Shown: in pieces, positions 24,809 to 33,268 of the stretch
Position numbering within the stretch: position 1 is the first letter of the stretch
How the letters are laid out: every line of letters starts with the position of its first letter
DNA from: an uncultured Christensenella sp.
GTDB taxonomy: Bacteria > Bacillota > Clostridia > Christensenellales > Borkfalkiaceae
DNA: 64,000 nt
Assembly: GCA_910579525.1 (NCBI GenBank)
Contig: CAJTUK010000001.1
Coordinates: 434,001 to 498,000, forward strand
Direction: 5' to 3'
Made by a program: the position numbers and the translations under genes
The notes under the pieces: model-generated
Database searches by the model: none
Seen by the model: only the letters and a program-made list of their open reading frames with translations
Told to the model about the DNA's origin: nothing

Positions 24809-25672
24809 TCAATCAAACAACCTTTCGAGTATGCCGTTTTCCAAATCGGCAATACAATACATATTATCTAAAACGTCAAAGGTTTCTTCCAAATTATGCC
24901 GCGCCGATTTCCACCCGTCATAACCGTCCGTAAACCATACAAAAGCAAAACCGTCGATTTGTTTTGCTTCTAATGCAATCGTTTTGTAACTTCTTGCGGT
25001 TTCGTTTAGTTTCGATCCGCCGCCCGTGTAAAAATTCGTTTCTATCGCGTATATTGTTTTACCTTTCTTAACGACAAAATCAAATCGCTTTTCGGCTTTA
25101 CCCTGATTGGAAATGCCCGATAAATCAATACCCCATTTTCTTTCAATCGCGGACAGTTTCATTTCCTTAAAATAGGTATTACCTTTAACAAGACCAGCCT
25201 TAATTAAATAGTCTTCTACAAGATTTTCCATTAAATGACCGCCGCGATTCTTGCGCCCGTTACTATCAAGTCCAACTTCTACACCCGTAACGTAATCGAC
25301 AAGATTATTGATAACGTGATTTGCAATTAAATCAAACAAACCCGTCTTTTGCATAAACATTATGTATTCTTTCGCAGTGTAGTTAGGTTTGTTAAAGTTA
25401 AAAAGGTATTCGCCGTCCCCGTCAATAGCATAAATTTCACGACCACGAACAGCAAGCAAAACGGGAATACATTTTATTACTTGCGGATAATCGTTTATTA
25501 GTTTATCAAATTCGTGTTCTATATTTTTCGATCCGATAAGCGAATTGAGTATGTTCAACTCAACTTTTATGTTTTCTATATTGCCGTAAACTTTTTCAAA
25601 ATCAACATAATACGCATAGTCGCAAATACTCGATTTGAAAGTTTTAAGCCATTCGTTAAAGTTTCTCTTCAT
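24809..25672 (-). CDS. Type II restriction endonuclease, DpnII/MboI family (GATC)
   Basis: A 287-residue endonuclease homologous in layout to DpnII, which cuts unmethylated GATC. The PD-(D/E)XK core is visible as the RFDFVVKKGKTIYAIETNFY block (Asp, then Glu-Thr-Asn), preceded by GGHLMENLVEDYL and followed by YKTIALEAKQIDGFAFVWFTDG. The gene lies 14 bases after the Dam-type methyltransferase, as in known DpnII operons. Base composition is AT-rich relative to both flanks, suggesting acquisition by transfer. GATC specificity is inferred from family. Confidence 0.9.
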   Translation of the reverse strand: MKRNFNEWLKTFKSSICDYAYYVDFEKVYGNIENIKVELNILNSLIGSKNIEHEFDKLINDYPQVIKCIPVLLAVRGREIYAIDGDGEYLFNFNKPNYTAKEYIMFMQKTGLFDLIANHVINNLVDYVTGVEVGLDSNGRKNRGGHLMENLVEDYLIKAGLVKGNTYFKEMKLSAIERKWGIDLSGISNQGKAEKRFDFVVKKGKTIYAIETNFYTGGGSKLNETARSYKTIALEAKQIDGFAFVWFTDGYDGWKSARHNLEETFDVLDNMYCIADLENGILERLFD

Positions 25673-25686
25673 AAGTGGTATTCTCC

Positions 25687-26754
25687 TTAATTACATATAA
25701 GCAATTCATTTATTTTCCCGCGGTTATCGGCTTTACTGTTAATCATACGGGTTGCCGATACGCGCTTAATTTGATATGCTTTATAGAGTTCGTCAAAAAA
25801 GGTATCTTCCGGGTTTACATTTTTCGGATCGGAATTACTTAATACTATTTTTGCGCCGCTTGCGTTTACTTCGTCTATAAACTTTGCAAGTCTAATTTGC
25901 TCGTTATCATCAAATGTATCGGAGTTATATGACGTAAATGCCGACGTTTCCGAAAGGGGACGGTATGGCGGATCAAGATAAACAAACGTATCTTTATCTA
26001 TAAACTGTTGGGAAAGCGAATAATCGCCGCAAACAATCGTTACGTTTTGCAAAACCTTATTTATATTGCGTAAATTTTCTTCATCGCAAATCATAGGGTT
26101 TTTATATGCGCCCATAGGCACGTTAAACTGTCCTTTGCGATTGACGCGATAAAGACCATTGAAACAAGTTTTATTCAAAAATATAAAATACGCCGCTTTT
26201 TCTATTATCGTTGTTTCGTGTAATTGTAATTTATTAAATTTATCACGTATCGAATAATAATAAAACTTTCTGCCGTTCTCGTTCATAGGATAAAACAGCA
26301 TTTGCATTTCTTGCAATTTTTCTATTAAGCTATCAACATCACTTTTTATGACTTGATATGCGTTTATTAGTTCGGCATTTATATCGCTTATATAAAATTG
26401 CTCAAAATCATATTTAGATAAGATATTGAAAAAGAGTGCGCCGCCGCCGACCATGGGCTCGCAATACTTTGTCAAAACTTTTTTGCCGTCAGCAGGCAAC
26501 ATTTTTTCAAGTTCGTTTATGAGTTGGCTTTTACCACCTACCCATTTAACAAACGGTTTTAATGCTATGACATGTTCTTTCTCATAGCGCACAGTACGCT
26601 TATCAACAGGCTTTTCGGCTGTACTCGGAATGATCCACATATTGCCGACCATCATAGCCCCGTCAATTCTATGTTCGCTACATAAAACCGAAACACGTCT
26701 TTGCGATATATTCCATTTTTTCGCTGCTTCTTTTGCCGATATAAAACTTAACAT
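25687..26754 (-). CDS. Dam-type N6-adenine DNA methyltransferase with N-terminal HTH (M1 of DpnII system)
   Basis: About 355 residues. The first about 60 residues form a helix-turn-helix/excisionase-like unit (ISAKEAAKKWNISQRRVSVLCSEHRIDGA ... MWIIP), fused to a Dam/DpnM methyltransferase. Motif I is FVKWVGGKSQLI and the catalytic motif is VYLDPPYRPLS, in the Dam order. It should methylate the adenine of GATC to protect the host. The fused HTH could allow binding at its own promoter, an alternative to a separate C protein; this is inference. The start has GAGGTG 5 bases upstream. Confidence 0.92.
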   Translation of the reverse strand: MLSFISAKEAAKKWNISQRRVSVLCSEHRIDGAMMVGNMWIIPSTAEKPVDKRTVRYEKEHVIALKPFVKWVGGKSQLINELEKMLPADGKKVLTKYCEPMVGGGALFFNILSKYDFEQFYISDINAELINAYQVIKSDVDSLIEKLQEMQMLFYPMNENGRKFYYYSIRDKFNKLQLHETTIIEKAAYFIFLNKTCFNGLYRVNRKGQFNVPMGAYKNPMICDEENLRNINKVLQNVTIVCGDYSLSQQFIDKDTFVYLDPPYRPLSETSAFTSYNSDTFDDNEQIRLAKFIDEVNASGAKIVLSNSDPKNVNPEDTFFDELYKAYQIKRVSATRMINSKADNRGKINELLICN

Positions 26755-26780
26755 ATTTACACCTCTAAAGCGTTGCAAAT

Positions 26781-26809
26781 ATTATATTCCGAAACGCGAA
26801 TAAAAGCAA
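26781..26809 (-). promoter_or_regulatory. Promoter of the restriction-modification operon
   Basis: Minus-strand TTGCTT (26804-26809), 17-base spacer, TATAAT (26781-26786). Confidence 0.7.
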
Positions 26810-26871
26810 GCGCTTTCTTGTCAAAAAACGAAAAATGGCACTGTGGCGGGCGCTTGATAAAATCGGCAAAT

Positions 26872-26903
26872 AAAAAAATCCGACACAAACGTGTACGGAT
26901 TTT
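26872..26903 (-). terminator. Terminator of the tRNA operon
   Basis: Minus-strand AAAATCCGTACAC and GTGTCGGATTTTTTT form a stem with a T-run directly after the tRNA-Ala CCA end. Confidence 0.82.
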
Positions 26904-26905
26904 CT

Positions 26906-26981
26906 TGGTGGAGATAAGGGGATTCGAACCCCTGACCTATACGTTGCGAACGTATCGCGCTACCAACTGTGCTATATCCCC
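26906..26981 (-). tRNA. tRNA-Ala (anticodon CGC)
   Basis: A 76-base cloverleaf with encoded CCA. The acceptor stem is GGGGATA/TATCTCC, the T-loop reads GGTTCGAATCC, and the anticodon loop TTCGCAA sits between ATACG and CGTAT, giving CGC, which reads codon GCG. Confidence 0.95.
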
Positions 26982-27042
26982 GTTTTATAAACTGCACAAA
27001 AGCAGTTAAAACAAACCGCCCCGCGCCATTATTTTATATTAT

Positions 27043-27119
<77 letters not shown>

Positions 27120-27130
27120 GAAGCTTTTTC

Positions 27131-27159
27131 ATTATATCAATCTGCCGACTGATTGGCAA
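27131..27159 (-). promoter_or_regulatory. Promoter of the tRNA-Val/tRNA-Ala operon
   Basis: Minus-strand TTGCCA (27154-27159), 17-base spacer, TATAAT (27131-27136), ending 11 bases before mature tRNA-Val. Confidence 0.78.
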
Positions 27160-27228
27160 GCGTTTTTATATATTAAAATACAAATTAAATTTCCACTTTA
27201 TATTGACAAACAGTATTTTTCAATACTT

Positions 27229-27267
27229 AAAAAGCCGCTTGCTCAACCGCAGCAAGCGGCTTTTTTT
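27229..27267 (-). terminator. Terminator of the P-type ATPase gene
   Basis: AAAAAGCCGCTTGCT and AGCAAGCGGCTTTTT form a perfect 15-base stem with a 7-base loop, 8 bases past the ATPase stop; T/A-runs on both sides make it bidirectional. Confidence 0.88.
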
Positions 27268-27274
27268 GTTCCGT

Positions 27275-29920
27275 TTACCTCTTCGCTTTCGCCTTTACCC
27301 CGCGCATATGCACCGTATAACCGCTTTTTTTGCCTGTTATCAACCTTAAAACCGCCTTATAAATTTCACCGGCGGGCAGTATCGAAAGCGACACGCCGAA
27401 AGCCGTAACCCACTGCACGGCGTTCAACTTAACCAATCCGAACGCGTTCGAAAGCGGAGTCACGCACAAAAGCACGTTCAAAATCACCCCGCCCGCAACG
27501 GTTGCAAGCAGTATTTTGTTTGAGAAAAACCCCTTAAACGCCGACCCTCTCCCCGAACGCACGTTAAACGACTGAAACAGTTCAAGGAACGAAATCGTCA
27601 TAAAAGTCATCGTGGTGGCAGTTTCGTTGCCCCATATGTTAAGGGCAATCACAAAAATACCTATCGTCGCCGCCGCTATATACAGCCCGAAAAACGCAAT
27701 CGCGCAAAGCGAAGATTTAGAAAATAAACTCTTTTCCGCTCTCTCGGGAGGTCGCGTCATCACGCCGTCGTCCGCTCTCTCCATTCCCAACGCCAGCACG
27801 GGGAAGCTGTCCGTAATCAAATTCAGCCACAGCAACTGTGTCGAGAGCAAAAAGTCGAACTTAAACAAAAACAGCGACGCAACGAGTATTGCCAGCACTT
27901 CCGCAAGGTTTGTAGAAAGAAAAAACTGGATAGTCTTTTTTATGTTCGAAGATATCCTCCTCCCCTCACGCACGGCTGAAACTATAGTCGTAAAATTATC
28001 GTCCGTTATTACCATATCGGAGGCGCTTTTAGTGACGTCGGTGCCGGATATTCCCATAGCAATGCCTATATCGGCGCTTTTAATGCTGGGAGCGTCGTTA
28101 ATTCCGTCGCCTGTCATTGCCACCACTTTGCCGCTCCTTTGCAACGATTTTACGATAACGTTTTTATGCTTTGGCGAAACCCTCGCAAACACTTTGCACC
28201 TTGCAACCGCGGCGTCGAGTTCGTCGTCCGTTAGCGTATCGAGTTGCCGTCCTGTCATCACCTCCGACTCGTCGCTCGCTATGTTCAATTTTTTCGCTAT
28301 CGAAAACGCCGTGCGCACGTGGTCGCCCGTTATCATTACGGTAGAAACTCCCGCCCGCTTGCACTCTTCAACGGCGTCGCCGGCGCCCTCTTTCAGCGCG
28401 TCCGCCATTCCCAAAAGCCCTATAAACGTCAGATCACACTCTTCCGTTTTGCCGTTGTACGCCGAGTAAGCAAATCCCAGCACGCGCAACGCCTCGTCAG
28501 ACATTTGGTCGTTACTTTTCAGAACAGCCCGCTTTTCCGATTCCGTAAATGGCGCTTCTCCTCTTTCCGTCAAAATTTTCGTGCAGCGGTCCATAAGCAG
28601 ATCGGGCGCTCCTTTTGTAAAAGTAAGCTTCTCGCCGCCGATTTCCGCCGACACCGACATCATTTTTCTTTCAGAAGTAAAGGGTAATTCTCCCAACCTG
28701 CGAAAATCGGACTCAAACCCCGCTTCGTCGGCACATATCCGTAGGGCAATTTCGGTAGGGTCGCCTATATAAGCCCCTTTTTCGCCCTTAACCGAAGTAC
28801 AGGCCGTCATACACTGCAAAAATCGCTTTGCCCCCCGCATATCCTGCGGCAACAGCGTTTTTCCGCAATAAACCGCTTTAACCGCCCGCAACTTGTTTTG
28901 GGTCAGCGTACCCGTTTTATCGGAGCATATTACCGAACAGCTCCCCAGAGTTTCAACCGATTTCAGCTTGCGGATAACAACCCCTTTCTTGCTCATTTTC
29001 TGCACGCCCATAGCCATTATAATGGTTACAACCGCAGGCAAGCCTTCGGGTATCGCCGCAACGGCTATAGCAACCGAAGTCATAAAGTTTTTGAGTATTC
29101 CGTCGCCCCGCACGAAAATCCCCATCAAAAATATCACTGCCGTAACGGCAAGCACAAACGCCGAAATTATTTTCCCCAGCCTGTCCAGACTGTTTTCAAG
29201 CGGAGTTTTCCCCGCCTTGCCGCCCTGCAACATTTTGGCGATTTTGCCCATTTCCGTGTCCATTCCCACGGCGGTCACCACGGCGGAGGCATTGCCGCGC
29301 ACCACGTAAGTAGAGCCGAACAACGTGTTAGTCATATTGCCCAGCGCCACTTCGTTACCGCGTATGCGCTTTTCGCTTTTCTCCACTCCGGCGCTCTCTC
29401 CCGTGAGCGCGGATTCGTCGCATGTCAGCGAATTGCATTCCACCACGCGGCAATCGGCGGGCACCACGTCGCCCTCTTCCAAAAGCACTATATCGCCCAC
29501 GGTTACTTCCGCGCACGGAATAACGTATTCCTTTCTGTCACGGCGCACCTTGCAAGTGCCTGCGGAAAGCTTTTTAAGATTTTCTATAGCTTTATCGGCG
29601 CGGAACTGTTGCACCGCCCCCACCACCGCGTTAAGAAAAATTATCGCAAGAATAATAAAAGTATCGGTTAAATCGTTTTTATCCTTCGACAAAAATGCAA
29701 TCACTCCCGAAACCGCCGCGGCGGCGATTAAAAGCACCGTCATAAAATCTTTAAACTGTGAAAAAAACAGCTTCAAAAACCCCGTGCTTTTCCCCTTTTC
29801 AAGTTCGTTCAATCCGTATTTTTCAAGGCGGACTCTCGCCTCGGTCACGCTCAACCCGTTAGCCGAAGTTTTGAGTTTATTAAGCGTCTGCCCCGCCTCT
29901 TCAAAACAATAGTTAGCCAT
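27275..29920 (-). CDS. Cation-transporting P-type ATPase, PMCA/SERCA Ca2+ type
   Basis: An 881-residue P2-type ATPase that most likely exports Ca2+. The N-terminal cation-ATPase domain is followed by the actuator loop LTGES (172-176), the transmembrane PEGLP motif (291-295), the phosphorylation site DKTGTLT with Asp334, the hinge TGDGINDAPS, and a C-terminal cation-ATPase region with about six helices. The length and IPEGLPA motif match bacterial LMCA1-like pumps rather than heavy-metal pumps (no CPC). AGAGGT precedes the ATG. It is a single-gene unit with its own terminator. Confidence 0.93.
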   Translation of the reverse strand: MANYCFEEAGQTLNKLKTSANGLSVTEARVRLEKYGLNELEKGKSTGFLKLFFSQFKDFMTVLLIAAAAVSGVIAFLSKDKNDLTDTFIILAIIFLNAVVGAVQQFRADKAIENLKKLSAGTCKVRRDRKEYVIPCAEVTVGDIVLLEEGDVVPADCRVVECNSLTCDESALTGESAGVEKSEKRIRGNEVALGNMTNTLFGSTYVVRGNASAVVTAVGMDTEMGKIAKMLQGGKAGKTPLENSLDRLGKIISAFVLAVTAVIFLMGIFVRGDGILKNFMTSVAIAVAAIPEGLPAVVTIIMAMGVQKMSKKGVVIRKLKSVETLGSCSVICSDKTGTLTQNKLRAVKAVYCGKTLLPQDMRGAKRFLQCMTACTSVKGEKGAYIGDPTEIALRICADEAGFESDFRRLGELPFTSERKMMSVSAEIGGEKLTFTKGAPDLLMDRCTKILTERGEAPFTESEKRAVLKSNDQMSDEALRVLGFAYSAYNGKTEECDLTFIGLLGMADALKEGAGDAVEECKRAGVSTVMITGDHVRTAFSIAKKLNIASDESEVMTGRQLDTLTDDELDAAVARCKVFARVSPKHKNVIVKSLQRSGKVVAMTGDGINDAPSIKSADIGIAMGISGTDVTKSASDMVITDDNFTTIVSAVREGRRISSNIKKTIQFFLSTNLAEVLAILVASLFLFKFDFLLSTQLLWLNLITDSFPVLALGMERADDGVMTRPPERAEKSLFSKSSLCAIAFFGLYIAAATIGIFVIALNIWGNETATTMTFMTISFLELFQSFNVRSGRGSAFKGFFSNKILLATVAGGVILNVLLCVTPLSNAFGLVKLNAVQWVTAFGVSLSILPAGEIYKAVLRLITGKKSGYTVHMRGVKAKAKR

Positions 29921-29994
29921 AAAATACCTCTAAATTAAGGTATTCGGGTTTGTCCTTCGTTATGACTTAAACCAACGCGCATTTAATAAAGAAC

Positions 29995-30022
29995 GCGCCC
30001 CGCGGCAAAAGCCGCGGGGCGC
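29995..30022 (-). terminator. Terminator of the isc operon
   Basis: A perfect 12-base GC stem (GCGCCCCGCGGC) with loop of four bases, then GTTCTTTATT on the minus strand, 21 bases beyond the iscU-like stop. Confidence 0.8.
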
Positions 30023-30043
30023 TAAACGTAATTTATTTACGGA

Positions 30044-30484
30044 TTAATCTTCTTCTATAACGTGCTCTTCCTCTTCGTGCGGGTCGGGGAACTGCGCCTT
30101 ATCGTAAGCTATTCCGTTTTTGTCGTAATAATCTTTAATAGCCGAGCGTATCGCCTCTTCGGCAAGCACCGAACAGTGCAGTTTGTGCGCGGGCAAACCG
30201 TCCAACGCCTCGGCAACCGCCTTGTTTGTCAAAGTAAGCGCCTCCGAAAGCGGCTTGCCCTTTATAAGTTCCGTGGCCATAGAAGACGAAGCTATAGCGC
30301 TGCCGCAACCGAAAGTGTTGAACTTAACGTCCTTTATAATACCGTCCTCTATTTTAAGATATATTTTCATTATATCCCCGCACTTCGCGTTACCCACTTC
30401 GCCTATGCCGTCGGCGTCGTCTATTTTACCCACGTTGCGGGGGTTTGTAAAGTGGTCCATTACCTTTTCGCTGTATAATGCCAT
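30044..30484 (-). CDS. iscU: Fe-S cluster scaffold protein IscU/NifU type
   Basis: Receives sulfur from the cysteine desulfurase and assembles Fe-S clusters. The 146-residue protein has the three ligand cysteines Cys35 (AKCGD, with Asp37), Cys60 (FGCGSA) and Cys104 (LHCSV). A short acidic C-terminal extension (DPHEEEEHVIEED) is present. The start at 30484 has AAGGAG upstream; the much longer open frame (to 30820) reads into iscS and is a shadow extension. It lies 38 bases after iscS, the usual NifS-NifU order of Clostridia. Confidence 0.93.
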   Translation of the reverse strand: MALYSEKVMDHFTNPRNVGKIDDADGIGEVGNAKCGDIMKIYLKIEDGIIKDVKFNTFGCGSAIASSSMATELIKGKPLSEALTLTNKAVAEALDGLPAHKLHCSVLAEEAIRSAIKDYYDKNGIAYDKAQFPDPHEEEEHVIEED

Positions 30485-30522
30485 AAAAAACTCCTTTTTC
30501 TCCGGAAACGAATTTGTATTAA

Positions 30523-31713
30523 TTAAATAAGGTGAGGTCTCAAACCCTTTTCGAGTTCTTCCCACACTGGCGAGATATTTCTCAAATATTCCACTACTTT
30601 GGGGACTTCCCGCAAAATCACGTCTATATCCTCTTCGGTATTTTCCGCCGAAAGGCTTAACCGCAGCGAACCGTGCGCCACTTCGTGCGGCAACCCCAGC
30701 GCAAGCAACACGTGCGAAGGATCCAACGAGCCGGAAGTGCACGCCGAACCCGAAGAAGCGCAGATGCCCTTCGCGTCCAGCAAAAGCAACAAACTTTCGC
30801 CCTCTATACCCTCGAAGCAAGTATTCACCGTCGCGGGCAAACGTTTTTCACGGTCGCCGTTAAGTTTGGAATGAGGTATTTTCAAAAGCCCTTCGATCAG
30901 CTTGTCCCGCAATTTTACAAGTTTAGCCGTATTAGCCTCCATGTCCGCGCATGCCTCTTCAAGAGCCGCCGCCATAGACGCTATTCCCGCAAGGTTTTCC
31001 GTTCCCGCGCGCCTGCCGCGCTCCTGCGCGCCGCCTTGCACAAAGGTTTTGAGCGGTATCCCGCGCCTTACGTACAGCGCGCCGACGCCCTTCGCCCCGT
31101 GAAATTTATGAGCGGAAAGCGAAAGCATATCTATATTCTGCGCCTTAACATCCACGGGAATGTGCCCTACCGCCTGAACCGCGTCGGTATGAAACGCCAC
31201 TCCCCTTTCACGACAAACGGCGCCTATCTCTTTAATAGGCAACACGGTGCCTATCTCGTTATTTGCAAACATCACGGTAACCAACGCCGTATCGGGGCGT
31301 ATAGCCGCCGCAACCTCGTCCGCGGTAATAAGTCCGTTTGAGTGCACGTCCAAATAAGTTACTTCAAAGCCCTCTTTTTCCAGCTTTTTCAAAGTATGCA
31401 AAACCGCGTGGTGCTCGAACGCCGTGGTAATTATGTGCTTTTTGCCCTTTGCCGCGCCGTTTTCCGCCGCCGAGCGTATCGCCTGATTGTCCGCTTCGCT
31501 CCCTCCCGAAGTAAAATAAAGTTCCCTCGGATCGCAGTTTATAAGTTTAGCTATTCTCGCGCGGAATTCTTCCAGCGCTTCTTTCGCCGTTTGCCCTACC
31601 GTATGCAACGAAGAAGGATTGCCGTAAACTTCTTTTAAAAACGGCTTCATTGCCTCGATAGCCTTATCGCTCATAGCGGTGGTTGCGGCGTTGTCTGCGT
31701 AAATAGTCCTCAT
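30523..31713 (-). CDS. iscS: Cysteine desulfurase (IscS/NifS)
   Basis: PLP enzyme that takes sulfur from cysteine for Fe-S assembly; 396 residues. The N-terminus reads YADNAATTAMS, the PLP lysine is Lys203 in SLSAHKFHG, and the catalytic Cys325 lies in SSGSACTSG on the mobile loop. Transcribed from a consensus promoter overlapped by an Rrf2-type palindrome, just downstream of the rrf2 gene. Confidence 0.94.
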   Translation of the reverse strand: MRTIYADNAATTAMSDKAIEAMKPFLKEVYGNPSSLHTVGQTAKEALEEFRARIAKLINCDPRELYFTSGGSEADNQAIRSAAENGAAKGKKHIITTAFEHHAVLHTLKKLEKEGFEVTYLDVHSNGLITADEVAAAIRPDTALVTVMFANNEIGTVLPIKEIGAVCRERGVAFHTDAVQAVGHIPVDVKAQNIDMLSLSAHKFHGAKGVGALYVRRGIPLKTFVQGGAQERGRRAGTENLAGIASMAAALEEACADMEANTAKLVKLRDKLIEGLLKIPHSKLNGDREKRLPATVNTCFEGIEGESLLLLLDAKGICASSGSACTSGSLDPSHVLLALGLPHEVAHGSLRLSLSAENTEEDIDVILREVPKVVEYLRNISPVWEELEKGLRPHLI

Positions 31714-31743
31714 GCCTAATCCCTATTTAATAAGTATGATTTA

Positions 31744-31780
31744 ATTATAGAAAATAATTCCTACTTTGTCAATAGGAATT
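31744..31780 (-). promoter_or_regulatory. Consensus promoter of iscS-iscU with Rrf2-type operator over the -35 box
   Basis: Minus-strand TTGACA (31767-31772), 17-base spacer, TATAAT (31744-31749). A perfect inverted repeat AATTCCTA-N9-TAGGAATT (31756-31780) encloses the -35 hexamer and part of the spacer. The half-sites resemble CymR/IscR-type (Rrf2) boxes of Bacillota, so the adjacent Rrf2 protein probably represses here. Confidence 0.82.
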
Positions 31781-31788
31781 AATGCGTT

Positions 31789-32184
31789 TTACAATAAATC
31801 TTTTAAAGTTTTAGAATTCAAAAAGTTCATTATAACTTCGTCAAGCTCTTTAAACAGCGGCAAAGTCATGCAGGTGCCCGCGTTTTCGCAACCGCAACCG
31901 CTAATAAGGCAACTCACGGGCGCAAGCGAGCCCTCGCCCGTTAAAAGTATATCCGATACTTTGTATTCTTCCGCAGGCTTTGCAAGTTTATACCCCCCGC
32001 TCTTGCCGCGCGCACTAACGACAAACCCCGCCGCGGAAAGCTGCGAAGCCGAAGCTTCGAGGTATTTTAAAGATTCCTTTTGCCTTTCTGCAATGTCCGC
32101 AAGCGAAATATACCCTTCCCCCTCGTGCTGGGCAAGGTCTATCATAACTTTCAGAGCGTTTCTGCCCTTGGTTGTTATATACAT
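31789..32184 (-). CDS. Rrf2-family transcriptional regulator (IscR-like)
   Basis: A 131-residue winged-helix regulator. It begins MYITTKGRNALKVMIDLA and has the recognition-helix region ADIAERQKESLKYLEASASQL. Four cysteines (92, 97, 99, 105, in SCLISGCGCENAGTC) could hold a [2Fe-2S] cluster as in IscR. The start at 32184 has GGAG nine bases upstream; the longer frame upstream lacks support. Located between nadA and iscS; the palindrome at the iscS promoter is its likely target. Confidence 0.92.
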   Translation of the reverse strand: MYITTKGRNALKVMIDLAQHEGEGYISLADIAERQKESLKYLEASASQLSAAGFVVSARGKSGGYKLAKPAEEYKVSDILLTGEGSLAPVSCLISGCGCENAGTCMTLPLFKELDEVIMNFLNSKTLKDLL

Positions 32185-32222
32185 AATACAATACTCCAAA
32201 AAACGTCGTAACCGCTTTGTTA

Positions 32223-33140
32223 TCAACCGCCGTACTCTATCATCTTTTCTATGCACTTCACGGCTTTTACGCGCAGATCTTCGGGCATAACAATCTCTTC
32301 GCCGCCCCTTCCCTCAACGCATGCAAGCACGTCGGGCAAAGTCGTGAGCTTCATATCCCCGCATATAAGATTTTTAGACAGCGGATAAAATTCTTTGTCG
32401 GGGCACTTGTAGCGCAGATGCTCAACGATCGACGTTTCAGTGCCTATAATGAACTCACGGCAAGGCGACTTTTCGGCGTAATCCATAATGCCGGAAGTCG
32501 AACCCGCGTAATCGGCAAGTTCCACAACTTCTCCTTTGCACTCCGGATGAACGAGAAACAGCGCGTCGGGATGCGCCTCCTTTGCTTTGAGAACTTCCGC
32601 CCTTTCGATTTTTGCGTGCACGGGGCACCCGCCCTGCAATAAAATAAAATTCTTTTCCGGCACGCGCGCCTTCACATACGCGCCCAGATTTATATCGGGT
32701 ATAAAAATAATGTTTTTCTGCGGAATCTCCCTGCAAATTTTAACCGCGCTAGAAGAGGTAACGCAAACGTCGGCAACGGTTTTCAGCTCCGCAGTAGTAT
32801 TTACATACGCCACTACCGCATAGTCGGGGTGTTGCGCCTTTAACCGTCTTATATCCTCAACGCAAAACTGTTCCGCCATAGGGCAACCCGCCGAGGGATT
32901 TGACAATATCACCTTTTTTTGCGGCGAAAGCATTTTAACCGTTTCCGCCATAAAGCGCACGCCGCACATAATAACCGTGCTTTGCGGAACGCTTTTAGCC
33001 TTTACCGCAAGCGCGTAGCTGTCGCCGGTAAAATCCGCTACCTCGCATACCTCTTCGGTCATATAGCTGTGCGCAAGGATACAAACGTCATTTTCACGCT
33101 TTAAATTTTTAATTTTCTGCTGTAATTCGTTAACGGTCAT
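32223..33140 (-). CDS. nadA: Quinolinate synthase
   Basis: Condenses iminoaspartate with dihydroxyacetone phosphate to quinolinate in NAD synthesis; a [4Fe-4S] enzyme. The 305-residue protein shows NadA blocks ILAHSYMTEEVCEVADFTGDS, LSNPSAGCPMAEQF, and LVHPECKGEVVELADYAGSTSGI. Cluster-ligand cysteines are expected in these regions and near SKNLICGDMK. No nadB or nadC is adjacent, which is unusual since these three genes are commonly clustered. It is followed by rrf2 and iscS, which supply the Fe-S cluster. The ATG at 33140 has no ribosome binding site and lies only about 4 bases downstream of the predicted transcript start (leaderless). Confidence 0.94.
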   Translation of the reverse strand: MTVNELQQKIKNLKRENDVCILAHSYMTEEVCEVADFTGDSYALAVKAKSVPQSTVIMCGVRFMAETVKMLSPQKKVILSNPSAGCPMAEQFCVEDIRRLKAQHPDYAVVAYVNTTAELKTVADVCVTSSSAVKICREIPQKNIIFIPDINLGAYVKARVPEKNFILLQGGCPVHAKIERAEVLKAKEAHPDALFLVHPECKGEVVELADYAGSTSGIMDYAEKSPCREFIIGTETSIVEHLRYKCPDKEFYPLSKNLICGDMKLTTLPDVLACVEGRGGEEIVMPEDLRVKAVKCIEKMIEYGG

Positions 33141-33150
33141 AATCGTAAGA

Positions 33151-33179
33151 ATTATACCACACCCCGCAAAATCGGTCAA
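33151..33179 (-). promoter_or_regulatory. nadA promoter giving a near-leaderless transcript
   Basis: Minus-strand TTGACC (33174-33179), 17-base spacer, TATAAT (33151-33156). The A of the ATG is at 33140, 11 bases past the -10 box, so the 5' leader would be about 3-5 bases and contains no Shine-Dalgarno sequence. Confidence 0.75.
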
Positions 33180-33268
33180 GCGGAAATTATTTTAATTTTT
33201 TACTGACAAAACTACGCTTTGAATTGTTAAATAAGTAAATACAACACCATCTTTAACAAGGAGAAATC

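Noticed and set aside
30485..30820. Longer N-terminus for the IscU protein
   Set aside because: The extension is antisense-like, Arg/Gly-rich and overlaps iscS; AAGGAG marks the start at 30484.
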